A stretch of 64,000 nucleotides of DNA from Candidatus Gastranaerophilales bacterium (GCA_944325835.1 CALVBO010000003.1:124001-188000), one strand, 5' to 3'; numbered from the stretch's first letter, positions 54,347 to 63,133 are shown. The notes: generated from the sequence alone by a model not told the origin. Numbers and translations: made by a program.

Positions 54347-55547
54347 TCTCTTCACTACCTATTTTTGTGATTCTTTTTTTAGAGATATTTAATAAAATTC
54401 CAATCATAATCATAGAGGTAACGAGTGACGATCCCCCATAACTTATGAACGGAAGCGGTACGCCTGTTGCCGGAATAAATGAACTTGTTACCCCCATATT
54501 TATGAACCCTTGAATTCCGATTGAAAAAGTCAGCCCGATTGCGAGGAGTTTGCCGTACATATCCTGCGAGCTTGAGGCGATTAAAATCCCGCGGTACATA
54601 ATTGTGAGGAAAAGGATTATTATGAACACGCACCCGACAAAGCCCCATTCTTCTGCGATTACGGCAAAAATAAAGTCTGTGTGGCATTCCGGCAGATACG
54701 CACGTTTTTGAACAGACGCGCCGTATCCGAGTCCCATAAATCCGCCCGAGGCGAAAGCTATCAGAGATTGAATGATATTATAGCCTTTGCCAAGGGGATC
54801 CAGTTCAGGGTTAAGCCATGTTTTGATACGTCCGAGCTGGTATGCTTTAATCGCGCCGCCGCCTGCGATTGCAGAACTTGCCAATTTTACGATAATTGCC
54901 ATAACACCTGCCCCGAATGCGCCTATAACGCCCCAGATTACAGGGAGTGCGCCGCCTGCGCAGATGTACATTACAAATGCAGTTATGCACAGAAGCATTA
55001 CCATACTAAGGTTTGGCTGGATAAGAATTAAAAGAAGCGCAACTATAAGCGGGAAGAAGGTATAAGTCCATTTTTTCGGGTCAATAATACTTGCGTTGCG
55101 TTTGAATGCTGACGCTAAAAGCATTACAAAAATCGGTTTTGCAAACTCTGACGGCTGTAATTGCAGACCGCAGAAATTTATCCATCTGGTTGCACCGTTT
55201 ACATTGACGCCCAGCGGGGTGAATTTTACCATAATCAAAAGTACAATAAGTGTTCCGAATGCAATTCCGTTATATTTTTCAAGATTTTTGTAGTTAAAGT
55301 TTGTGAAGAAAAGCATCGCAAAAAAACCTACAACAAATGCTGCGACCTGTTTTTGCAGAAAAATAAAAGGCGAAACCCCGTCAGATAGACATTTAGGGCC
55401 TGTGGCAGAAAAAATTGCCATAAATCCGATTATAATGAGGAACATAACCGCAGCGAGCAGGGTTTTGTCGGGCGGTGAAACTATCAGGCTTTTAATTTTA
55501 CTTCTTGAAGCATTCAGGGGCGTTTTATTGTAATTTGCTTCTGACAT
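54330..55547 (-). CDS. ftsW: FtsW, septal peptidoglycan glycosyltransferase
   Basis: 405 aa from the ATG at 55547 with AAGGA 5 nt upstream. About ten membrane segments. SEDS motifs: GATRWINFCGLQLQPSEFAK, the catalytic-loop region, and C-terminal ATGVPLPFISYGGSSL. Position between murD and murG makes FtsW more likely than RodA. The first 20 residues are hydrophilic and serine-rich. Confidence 0.93.
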   Translation of the reverse strand: MSEANYNKTPLNASRSKIKSLIVSPPDKTLLAAVMFLIIIGFMAIFSATGPKCLSDGVSPFIFLQKQVAAFVVGFFAMLFFTNFNYKNLEKYNGIAFGTLIVLLIMVKFTPLGVNVNGATRWINFCGLQLQPSEFAKPIFVMLLASAFKRNASIIDPKKWTYTFFPLIVALLLILIQPNLSMVMLLCITAFVMYICAGGALPVIWGVIGAFGAGVMAIIVKLASSAIAGGGAIKAYQLGRIKTWLNPELDPLGKGYNIIQSLIAFASGGFMGLGYGASVQKRAYLPECHTDFIFAVIAEEWGFVGCVFIIILFLTIMYRGILIASSSQDMYGKLLAIGLTFSIGIQGFINMGVTSSFIPATGVPLPFISYGGSSLVTSMIMIGILLNISKKRITKIGSEENGQKA

Positions 55548-56871
55548 AGTCCTTAAATACCTTTCCTCTTTCTTCGTAGCTGGAGAACATATCGAAACTT
55601 GCGCACGCCGGCGATAATAAAACAACATCCGGTTTCAGACTGATAGCTTTATCAATTGCGCCGGTGAATGTCCCTTCATTAATTATATTATTGAACCCGT
55701 TTTCGCGCAAATTTGTTTCAAATCTTTGCGCAGCCTCACCGATTAGGATAACGGTTTTGATGTGATTTTTTATGGAATTACAAAATTCTGTTAAATCGGT
55801 ATTTTTATCGCGGCCGCCTGCGATTAGGGCAACGTCACAATTGTTGAATGAATCAATAGCAACAATTGCGGCTTCCGGGTTTGTGGCTTTTGAATCGTTG
55901 TAGAAGGTTATTCCGTTCAATTCGCCGCATTTTTCAAGACGGTGTTCGGGAGCTTTAAACTCCATAATTTTTTCCCGGATATTTTGGCTTGTTATGCCGA
56001 TGAGTTTTGCGGCAATTATTGCGCACATAATATTTTGATAATTATGCTGACCGATTAGCTGGCATTCGCAAAGCTTAATAATTTTTTCTTCAACGCCGTT
56101 TTCTTTGTAGATGATTTCGCCGTCGCGGATGAAGGCGCAGTTTTCGCCCCTGTCGCCGTCAAAGAAGAATACTTTACCTCGGCATTTCGGTGCCAGCTCA
56201 ACGAGTTTTTTATCCTGAGCATTAAGGATTGCAAAATCGGCCCCCTGCTCCCCTGCAAAAATTTTTGCTTTCGCATTGAAATAGTTTTCAAGTCCCTGAT
56301 GCCAGTCAATGTGATCAGGTGTAAAGTTTGTAAATACTGCGATTTTCGGGCGGAAGGTGTTACTTGTTTCAAGCTGGAAGGAGCTTGCTTCCAAAATAAA
56401 CCAGTCCAAATTTTCCTCAAGCAATTCGCACGGCGGAAGCCCTATATTTCCGCAGGCTTCTGCCTTAAATTGACTTTTGACGATATATGCTGTCAATGCT
56501 GTCGTCGTTGTTTTTCCGTTTGTGCCGGTGATTACGGCAAAGGGGGTTTTTGTAAGCCGCCATGCAAGTTCAATTTCGGAAATTATTTCAACCCCGCGGG
56601 TTTTGATTTTTTGTATAACTTCCGCATGCGGCGGAATCCCCGGGCTTGTAACTACGAGATCCGCGCTGTTGATGAAATCATCGCTGTGGCCTTCTGTTTC
56701 AATTTTTGTACCAACTGCCTGCAGGCTTTTTACTATAGGCTCAAATTCAGGTTTTACAGAGCGTCCCTCGCTGATAAAAATTTTTGCACCCTGTTTTTGT
56801 GCGGCATGCGCTGCTGCGATTCCGCTTTTTGACAGACCCAATATAAGAACATTTTTATTATTTAATTCCAT
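55525..56871 (-). CDS. murD: MurD, UDP-MurNAc-L-Ala:D-Glu ligase
   Basis: 448 aa Mur ligase. The N-terminal Rossmann motif LILGLSKSGIAAA, the ATP loop ITGTNGKTTTTALTAYI near residue 115, FTPDHIDWHQ and the ending LLSPACASFDMFSSYEERG are intact. It adds D-glutamate to the cytoplasmic precursor. Overlaps mraY by 14 nt upstream and ftsW by 23 nt downstream. Confidence 0.96.
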   Translation of the reverse strand: MELNNKNVLILGLSKSGIAAAHAAQKQGAKIFISEGRSVKPEFEPIVKSLQAVGTKIETEGHSDDFINSADLVVTSPGIPPHAEVIQKIKTRGVEIISEIELAWRLTKTPFAVITGTNGKTTTTALTAYIVKSQFKAEACGNIGLPPCELLEENLDWFILEASSFQLETSNTFRPKIAVFTNFTPDHIDWHQGLENYFNAKAKIFAGEQGADFAILNAQDKKLVELAPKCRGKVFFFDGDRGENCAFIRDGEIIYKENGVEEKIIKLCECQLIGQHNYQNIMCAIIAAKLIGITSQNIREKIMEFKAPEHRLEKCGELNGITFYNDSKATNPEAAIVAIDSFNNCDVALIAGGRDKNTDLTEFCNSIKNHIKTVILIGEAAQRFETNLRENGFNNIINEGTFTGAIDKAISLKPDVVLLSPACASFDMFSSYEERGKVFKDYVRSKLQ

Positions 56872-57835
56872 ATAAACTCCAGTGTATTAAAAATGCTATT
56901 ACTGATAAAACGGCTGACGTAAGCCCGAAAACAAGAACAATTTTTTTCTCAGACCACCCGCAGAGTTCAAAATGGTGGTGGATAGGCGCCATTTTGAATA
57001 CTCTTTTTCCGGTCAATTTGAAGCTTGCAACCTGAATCATAACGGATAGAGTTTCAATGACAAAAACCCCGCCGATAATTACAAGGAGTAATTCAAATTT
57101 CCCCATAACTGCGATTACGCCGAGTAACCCGCCAAGAGCCAGAGAGCCGGTGTCACCCATAAACACCTGAGCTTTGGGCTTGTTATATTTTAAAAATCCT
57201 GCCAGCGCACCTACAACCGTTGCGGAAATAATTGCTTCCTGATAAGCACCTTTTACCCAGCAAATAATTGAACACGCTGCAAAGGCAAAAACGCCCGTAA
57301 AAGACGCCAGTCCGTCCAGCCCGTCAGTCAGGTTGTAAGCGTTTGAGGCACCCGTAATTACAAAAACCGCAAAAATCGGATAAAACCAGCCGAGTTCCAG
57401 TGTCAAATGACCGACTTGCAGTTCAGTTGCGTGTGGATTCATCATCATCATATATGCAACCGGCAGAACCCCGATTGCTATCTGGCGCAAAAGTTTACCC
57501 CGTGCACTCAAACCGTCGTTGCCGTGACCCTTGATTTTAATATAGTCGTCCTGAAACCCTGCAAAAAAGTAAAAAAGCAAAGTCATAAGGATTATAATAC
57601 TCGTTGTTGAAAATTTTTCCGCTAAAAACAGTGTCACTATTGACGAAAAAATAATCGCCGCAACGATAAAAACCCCACCCATTGTCGGTGTTCCCTGTTT
57701 TTTTGCGTGAGCTTCCGGCGCAAGTTCTTTTATGTACTGACCTATCATTTTCTTTTTCAAAAAGTCAATGAACGGTACCCCGAAAAGGATACACAAAATC
57801 ATACTTAATAAAAATCCGACAAAGAGCATTGTCAT
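56858..57835 (-). CDS. mraY: MraY, phospho-MurNAc-pentapeptide transferase
   Basis: 325 aa with ten membrane segments; forms lipid I. The family signature KKQGTPTMGGVFIV near residue 45, DDYIK near 95, NLTDGLDGLA near 168 and MAPIHHHFELCGWSE near 283 are complete. GGAG lies 9 nt before the ATG. Six nt after murF. Confidence 0.97.
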   Translation of the reverse strand: MTMLFVGFLLSMILCILFGVPFIDFLKKKMIGQYIKELAPEAHAKKQGTPTMGGVFIVAAIIFSSIVTLFLAEKFSTTSIIILMTLLFYFFAGFQDDYIKIKGHGNDGLSARGKLLRQIAIGVLPVAYMMMMNPHATELQVGHLTLELGWFYPIFAVFVITGASNAYNLTDGLDGLASFTGVFAFAACSIICWVKGAYQEAIISATVVGALAGFLKYNKPKAQVFMGDTGSLALGGLLGVIAVMGKFELLLVIIGGVFVIETLSVMIQVASFKLTGKRVFKMAPIHHHFELCGWSEKKIVLVFGLTSAVLSVIAFLIHWSLYGIK

Positions 57836-57841
57836 TGGTTA

Positions 57842-59158
57842 TCACTCCTTTTTAATATCATTTATAATCTCTTCAAACTTCATTGCGCGCGAAGCTTTAA
57901 GGAAAACATTAGAACCTTTTGGCGCGTGTTTTTGCAGGAATTCTGCGGCTTCTTTGTTTGTGTCGACACTGGTAACATCAAATCCTTTGAGGGCGTCTGC
58001 AATATTGCGGCTTAAATTACCTACGGTTAGAAATTTTGTTCCTTCCGGTGCAATTTTTGCCAGAGCCTCACCGACCTGTGAATGAAGCCGTGCTTCCTGT
58101 TCGCCGAGTTCGCCCATATCGCCTAAGACAACAACGGGTTTCGGGTACAGCCCTAAAAATGCGGCAACAGATGCCTTCATTGATTCAGGATTCGCGTTAT
58201 AACTGTCATTTATAATGTTTAATCCTGCAATATTTTCGGCTTCCCAGCGTTTTTCAATAGGTTTATAAGATGCAAGCCCGTGGTTGATTTCCGCAGGTGC
58301 CATTTGTAACGCTAATCCTGCTTCTATTGCGCTTATCGCGTTTTCGACATTAAAGTCGCCTTCCGTGAAAATTTCGTATTCATCCTCTTTATAAATAAAT
58401 TTTGTATAGCCGGCTTTGCGTTCTATGACTTTTGCGCCGCTAATTGAGAAAAATGTTTTTTTACCGGCGAAGTTATTGAATTTGCGTAAACGTTCGCAGT
58501 CGTGCGCGATTAAAACGCCCTGCGGGTTAAGGTGCTGCGCGATTTCGCATTTGGCAATCGCTATGTTGTCAAGCGAACCTAAACGCCCGAGGTGCGCGGT
58601 TCCTGCGTTTGTGATAATCGCAACATCAGGTTCGGCATAGCGCGAGAGAAGTTCAATTTCGCCAAGCCCGCGCATTCCCATTTCGACTATTAAAACTTCG
58701 GTATCAGGCGTCATAGAAAAAATTGTCTGACAAAGTCCGATTTCATTGTTGTGGTTAGAAAGAGTTTTTACAGTATTAAATTTTTCCTTTAGAACTGCAA
58801 AAACCATTTCTTTTGTGGTCGTTTTGCCCGAACTTCCCGTAATCGCGATGACTTTTGGCGCGATTTTGTGCCGGTAGAAGTTTGCAAGTTTTAGATAAGT
58901 TTCAAGCGTGTCTGAAACTTTGAGAACGATTTTTGCATTTTCCGGGTAATCATCACGGGTTATAAAACACCCGATTGCGCCGCTTTCGATTGCTTTATCA
59001 AGAAAATTTTCGCCGTCAAAATTTGCGCCTTTCAACGGAAGATAAAAATCACCCTTTTTAATCGTCCTTGTATCGGTCGAAATTTCAATATTATCAATAG
59101 TTTCGATTGTTTTTATAACCTGCGCGCCGGACGCTGAAATAATCTCTTCTAACTTCAT
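57842..59158 (-). CDS. murF: MurF, D-Ala-D-Ala-adding ligase
   Basis: 438 aa. First gene of the cell-wall operon. ISTDTRTIKKGDFYLPLKG near residue 27, the ATP loop ITGSSGKTTTKEMV near 105, NHNNEIGLC and YNANPESMKASV are family motifs. It joins D-Ala-D-Ala, made from the product of alr. The message should begin at or next to the ATG. murE, murC and ftsI are not in the cluster. Confidence 0.96.
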   Translation of the reverse strand: MKLEEIISASGAQVIKTIETIDNIEISTDTRTIKKGDFYLPLKGANFDGENFLDKAIESGAIGCFITRDDYPENAKIVLKVSDTLETYLKLANFYRHKIAPKVIAITGSSGKTTTKEMVFAVLKEKFNTVKTLSNHNNEIGLCQTIFSMTPDTEVLIVEMGMRGLGEIELLSRYAEPDVAIITNAGTAHLGRLGSLDNIAIAKCEIAQHLNPQGVLIAHDCERLRKFNNFAGKKTFFSISGAKVIERKAGYTKFIYKEDEYEIFTEGDFNVENAISAIEAGLALQMAPAEINHGLASYKPIEKRWEAENIAGLNIINDSYNANPESMKASVAAFLGLYPKPVVVLGDMGELGEQEARLHSQVGEALAKIAPEGTKFLTVGNLSRNIADALKGFDVTSVDTNKEAAEFLQKHAPKGSNVFLKASRAMKFEEIINDIKKE

Positions 59159-59164
59159 ATTTTA

Positions 59165-59170
59165 ATTATA
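59165..59170 (-). promoter_or_regulatory. -10 box of the cell-wall operon, leaderless type
   Basis: Minus-strand TATAAT at 59165-59170, exactly 6 nt before the murF ATG; no Shine-Dalgarno sequence and a poor -35 region. Confidence 0.5.
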
Positions 59171-59218
59171 CCGCTAACACATGCACAGTGGCGATTGTTT
59201 AAGAAATGTGTAGTTAAT

Positions 59219-59502
59219 TGTCCGAGAAAGACTCGCGCCCGGCTGAGCCGGAGCCATACTTGTATCAATCGCTACCGTAAGCGTATGAACCAAATGGGGG
59301 GAGCCACTCAGTGGCCGAGTCTTTTGAGTGGCGTGTTAGACAGCGAAGTCGCGGGTTGACCTGCGTTACCCGCCTGACAAATCAAAGATTTGAAACGGCG
59401 GTGATATTATGCTCGCCTGCTCCCCTCGTTCCCACGAGGTGACCCCGCGAGCACCGGCTGACGCTTTAAGCAGGGCAAGCAGGCGACGGAGAACTGCTTT
59501 AT
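59219..59502. repeat. Palindromic repeat F1, copy 5 (longest)
   Basis: Stem AAAGACTCG (59227-59235) with CGAGTCTTT (59316-59324). Contains both the loop of copy 4 and the middle of copy 1 (ATTTGAAACGGCGGTGATAT, GCGAGCACCGGCTGACGC), so it may be the most complete form. The right end GAACTGCTTTATT supplies the TAA stop of the XRE gene. The 340-bp gap 59159-59498 holds nothing else. Confidence 0.85.
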
Positions 59503-59753
59503 TCTTCCACAAGCGTATAATCAAGCGGTAAGTCCCTTAGAAGCTCTTCAATTTTAATGTTTAGCATAGCTGAGGCTTTAACCAGCGAAGAAAATTTTGC
59601 ATCGAATTTTCCGTTCTCAAGTCTGCTCCACGATGCAGTCGTAAGCCCGCCTCTGGTCATTACAAAAGCATTCAGTGATTCCGATTGTTTCAGCCTTAAT
59701 TCTTTAATCCTTTTCCCCAAAATAATGGAATTTTCTTTCTCAACGTATTGCAT
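59499..59753 (-). CDS. XRE-family regulator next to prepilin-like gene
   Basis: 84 aa from the ATG at 59753, followed by IILGKRIKELRLKQSESLNA and SWSRLENGKFDAKFSSLVKA, a Cro/CI helix-turn-helix covering residues 10-68. An ATG at 59816 would add 21 residues read through the operator and is less likely. The stop TAA belongs to the F1 repeat. It faces the second prepilin-like gene across two palindromes and is the likely regulator of that gene and itself. Confidence 0.8.
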   Translation of the reverse strand: MQYVEKENSIILGKRIKELRLKQSESLNAFVMTRGGLTTASWSRLENGKFDAKFSSLVKASAMLNIKIEELLRDLPLDYTLVEE

Positions 59754-59803
59754 ACATGTAATAGTAGTGTTATAATGGAAATAAATCATTACACGCGTGT
59801 AAT
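59748..59803 (+). promoter_or_regulatory. Promoter with two operators for second prepilin-like gene
   Basis: TTGCAT (59748-59753), 17 nt, TATAAT (59771-59776) with extended TGt. A perfect 16-bp palindrome ATTACACGCGTGTAAT (59788-59803) lies just after the start point, and a related site ATACATGTAAT (59752-59762) overlaps the -35 box and the XRE start codon. The pair fits repression by the divergent XRE protein. Confidence 0.75.
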
Positions 59804-59906
59804 ATGTCGGAACCAAATTATACGTATGGATTTAAAAGAAAGGATAGCAGGCTGTGTCTGTTATAAATTAGACGCAGGCAAACTCAAAGAAAGAAAGGAT
59901 AGATAA

Positions 59907-60905
59907 ATGAAAAAAACATTCACAATGATGTTAGGCTTTACTATGGCGGAAATATTACTGTCATTGACAATTATTGGCGTTGTCGCAGCGATAACGTTGC
60001 CAAGTTTGACCGGTAACATTAACGAGAGAACATGGAACACGCAACGGAAGGCCCTCTATGCACGATTTTCCCAAGCAATTGCGCTTATGCCTTCACTCAA
60101 TGGATACGGCACCTTGAAGGAAGAAAGTTCCGCAGGCGCAGGGGACGGTGTGGATAATGCGGCCGAAACTTTCATCTCCGGCGGATTGAGCAAAGTCTTA
60201 AAAATTAACAACATCTGTGACAATGATCATCTTGAGGATTGCGGCATTGTAAGTCAATTCACAAACCTTAACGGCAGCCAGAAAACTATACCGCTTACCT
60301 TGAGCGAGTTACACTCAACTCTCACTGCCCGCAGTGCATTTACTATAAGCGGCGTGTCTTATCCGGCGTTTTCCCAGCCGGATGTTAAAGCTGCCGCCTT
60401 TGAAACAGCTAATGGCGAAAGCATTGCTTTATATTACAACCCCACATGTGTTCCTGATTTAGCTGAAACAGGTTCTAATATGGTTATGCAAAGAAAAATG
60501 TGTGTAAATCTCATATATGACCTGAACGGAAATAAAGGCCCGAATACTGTCGGTAAAGATATGGGTGTGATGGCGGTATTTTATCCGTCAGACAGCCTTG
60601 TAGTGACTGCGACGCCGTCAGTTCAGGATGCCGTAAGCGGTACCGTAACTAACTCTGAAGCCAGTAAAGCTTGTAATGCAATGAGTGAAGATTACAGGCT
60701 GCCAAATAGGGAAGAACTGGTTACAATTTATATAAATACTAATTTATTTGGCAGAACCAGCGGGCGTTACTGGTCATCAACGAGAACCGCACCGCACGGT
60801 TATGCTGTCCAATGGCATGTTGGGCTTGACAACGGAATTTTGGGCTGGGATGCGACTAGTTCTACGAGTCATAAGTGGAAAGTTTTATGTGTTAAACGCA
60901 GCTAG
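59907..60905 (+). CDS. Prepilin-like protein with lectin-type C-terminus
   Basis: 332 aa. MKKTFTMMLG is the leader, with cleavage expected after Gly10 before FTMAEILLSLTIIGVVAAIT, the type IV pilin/pseudopilin helix with its conserved Glu5. A pilin-type domain follows (TWNTQRKALYARFSQAIALM). The end, DYRLPNREELVTIYIN ... YWSSTRTAPHG ... VLCVKR, has the DUF1566/Lcl pattern of a C-type-lectin-like fold. Several cysteine pairs suggest disulfides. It is probably a pilus or secretion-system tip adhesin. The N-terminal 90 residues are nearly identical to the copy at 49043. Confidence 0.8.
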   Translation: MKKTFTMMLGFTMAEILLSLTIIGVVAAITLPSLTGNINERTWNTQRKALYARFSQAIALMPSLNGYGTLKEESSAGAGDGVDNAAETFISGGLSKVLKINNICDNDHLEDCGIVSQFTNLNGSQKTIPLTLSELHSTLTARSAFTISGVSYPAFSQPDVKAAAFETANGESIALYYNPTCVPDLAETGSNMVMQRKMCVNLIYDLNGNKGPNTVGKDMGVMAVFYPSDSLVVTATPSVQDAVSGTVTNSEASKACNAMSEDYRLPNREELVTIYINTNLFGRTSGRYWSSTRTAPHGYAVQWHVGLDNGILGWDATSSTSHKWKVLCVKRS

Positions 60906-60910
60906 TAAAG

Positions 60911-60944
60911 AAAAGCGGGAACTTTTTTAAAGTTCCCGCTTTTA
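60911..60944 (+). terminator. Terminator after second prepilin-like gene
   Basis: Stem AAAAGCGGGAACT / AGTTCCCGCTTTT with a T-rich loop and trailing T residues. Confidence 0.92.
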
Positions 60945-60964
60945 TTATATTTACTTTATCTGTA

Positions 60965-61606
60965 CTACACACCTGCCATTTGAGGTTGTGAATTGTTCAT
61001 CCAGCTTCTGTCGCTTAAGATTTGGTTTTTAATTTCTGCCAGATCCTGCTGCATCAATCTTCTTGGAGAACCTTCTTCCATTGAGTGGTTTCTCAACAGA
61101 TATGAAGGGTGGAAGATTGTAATTGCTCGGTAGTCAACACCGTCGACGCTTATTGTCATCCACTGACCGCGAACTTTTGAGATAGTTGTTTTCTTGTCAA
61201 GTTCTACAAATGATTTAAGGGCAGTTGCACCGCAAAGTACGATTGCCTGAGGCTTAATGATGTCAATTTGTGCTTTTAAGAATTTGCTGCAGCATGCTTT
61301 TTCCAAATCAGTAGGAACTCTGTTTTCAGGCGGTCTGCATTTTACTGTGTTGATAACGTATAAATCATCCTGTCTTGAGATGCCTGCTTCTGCCAAAAAT
61401 TCGTCCAAAAGTTGTCCGGCTCTGCCTACAAACGGTTTACCTTCCAAATCTTCTGTTTCACCCGGAGCTTCACCTATTAAAACGATTCTTGCCGTTTCAG
61501 GGTTGCCGTCTGAAAATACCAAATTTGTACGTGTTGCGCCCAGTGCACAAGACTTACAGCTTTGACATTTCTTTTCTACTATCTCCAAACATTCTTTCTT
61601 CATCAT
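60965..61606 (-). CDS. Family 4 uracil-DNA glycosylase (copy 2)
   Basis: 213 aa. GEAPGETEDLEGKPFVGRAG is the family 4 motif and FHPSYLLRNHS the second active-site motif; CQSCKSC, KCRPPENR and VLCGA supply the [4Fe-4S] cysteines. It differs widely from the copy at 14314, so the two are old paralogues. AAGGAGAG precedes the ATG; the start overlaps the end of the symporter gene by 53 nt, so both are read from one message. Confidence 0.92.
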   Translation of the reverse strand: MMKKECLEIVEKKCQSCKSCALGATRTNLVFSDGNPETARIVLIGEAPGETEDLEGKPFVGRAGQLLDEFLAEAGISRQDDLYVINTVKCRPPENRVPTDLEKACCSKFLKAQIDIIKPQAIVLCGATALKSFVELDKKTTISKVRGQWMTISVDGVDYRAITIFHPSYLLRNHSMEEGSPRRLMQQDLAEIKNQILSDRSWMNNSQPQMAGV

Positions 61607-63071
61607 TAAGTCTCTCCTTACTGCTATATATTCCTATATTATATCTTTTACAATATCTCTTAAGTTCTTTAATTACAAGGTTTGAAAGCAAAAATACTGC
61701 AAATAGATTAGGTACTGCCAAAAATAACGTAAAAGCATCAGACAAATTGATGATACTTTTGAAATTCATAGCAGAACCGATGACTATGAATAAACAATAT
61801 ATTACCTGAAAAGTGCGGGTTGTCAATTTTGTATCGCCGAATAAAAATGTCCAGCTTTTAACCCCGTAGTATGAGCCGCAAAGCATTGTGGAAAGTACAA
61901 AGCAGCTTGCCATAAATGTTAAGAGAACAGGGAAAAACGGACATACACTTCCGAACGCTTTTGAGGTCAATTCAATTCCTGCAAGTCCCGTATTTTGCAG
62001 GTAAACTCCGGAAACAACGATAATGAATGCTGTTGCGGAACCAACGATTACTGTATCAACAAACGGCTGCAGCATTGCAATGAAGGCTTGCGCAACAGGT
62101 TTAGAAGTTCTTACTGCCGAGAAGGCAATCGGGGCTGTGCCTAAACCTGCTTCGTTAGCGAACATGGCACGTCTGAACCCCCAGAGTAAGCAGGCAAACA
62201 TTCCGCCCTGCATAGCTTTAGGTTCAAACGCCTCTTTCACAATGGTGACAATAGTTTCAGGGATATGGTGGATATTCACCAGACAAATTATAAACGCTGA
62301 AATTACATACAACGAGCACATAACCGGTGTTACTTTTGAGGTAAATTTTCCGATAGCTTTAATCCCGCCGATTATCGTGACAAATGTGATAACAGCAACG
62401 ATTAAACCAAGAAGCCAGCTTTGACCTGCGAAAAAGCTGCTCTCGCCGCCCGTAACCTCTGTAATCTGTGCGGTCATTGCGTTTATCTGGAATAAGTTCC
62501 ACCCGCCAATCATTGCAAAAATACAACATAAGGCATAGATTTTTGCCAGATGCGGTGCAATCGGCGCAAGATATTTCCCTTTTAAACCGCCCAGAATATA
62601 ATACATCGGCCCGCCGGCAACTGTTCCGTCTTTATTAATTTTACGGAACTTCAATCCGAGCAGAACCTCTGCAAACTTTAACGCCATTGAGAAAAAGCCT
62701 GCTATAATCATCCAGAAAATTACACCCGGCCCGCCGATTGAAACCGCAGCAGCCGAACCCGCAACGTTGCCTATTCCGGCAGATGCCGAAATGGTTGCCG
62801 TCAAAGCCTGAAAAGACGAAACTTCTCCCTTTTTTTTGCGTTTGAAGTTGTCTTTATGCTCATAACGTTTTGCAATCAGGCGGATTGCGTGTTTAAACCC
62901 CCAGATTCCGATAAATCTCAGGCGGAAAGTAAAATACAGTGCCGCTGTAATAAGCAATGCCACAAGCAGTTCAACCTTTACTCCTCCAATAGTTACGGAG
63001 CAAAAAATAAGGCTTGAAATTTTATCGGCTACAGGTGAGAGTAAGCTGTCAATTATGCTATCTAAACTCAT
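61554..63071 (-). CDS. Sodium:alanine/glycine symporter (AGCS family)
   Basis: 505 aa with about ten to eleven membrane segments. The family signature SAGIGNVAGSAAAVSIGGPG lies near residue 95, followed by FWMIIAGFFSMALKFAEVLL, GGPMYYI and FANEAGLGTAPIAFSA, all typical of AlsT/DagA transporters. It imports alanine or glycine with sodium, which fits the D-alanine needs of the cell-wall genes in general terms. TATAAT lies 11 nt before the ATG with AGGA between. Confidence 0.93.
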   Translation of the reverse strand: MSLDSIIDSLLSPVADKISSLIFCSVTIGGVKVELLVALLITAALYFTFRLRFIGIWGFKHAIRLIAKRYEHKDNFKRKKKGEVSSFQALTATISASAGIGNVAGSAAAVSIGGPGVIFWMIIAGFFSMALKFAEVLLGLKFRKINKDGTVAGGPMYYILGGLKGKYLAPIAPHLAKIYALCCIFAMIGGWNLFQINAMTAQITEVTGGESSFFAGQSWLLGLIVAVITFVTIIGGIKAIGKFTSKVTPVMCSLYVISAFIICLVNIHHIPETIVTIVKEAFEPKAMQGGMFACLLWGFRRAMFANEAGLGTAPIAFSAVRTSKPVAQAFIAMLQPFVDTVIVGSATAFIIVVSGVYLQNTGLAGIELTSKAFGSVCPFFPVLLTFMASCFVLSTMLCGSYYGVKSWTFLFGDTKLTTRTFQVIYCLFIVIGSAMNFKSIINLSDAFTLFLAVPNLFAVFLLSNLVIKELKRYCKRYNIGIYSSKERLNDEERMFGDSRKEMSKL

Positions 63072-63133
63072 TCCTATATAATATTATAAATAGTTTTTTA
63101 TATCAACCCATGGATTGAAAGGCAGGCAGGAGT

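Noticed and set aside
49437-60905. Diversity-generating retroelement acting on the prepilin tails
   Set aside because: No reverse transcriptase and no template repeat copy of either tail is present in the window; only the fold suggests it, so it is not annotated.
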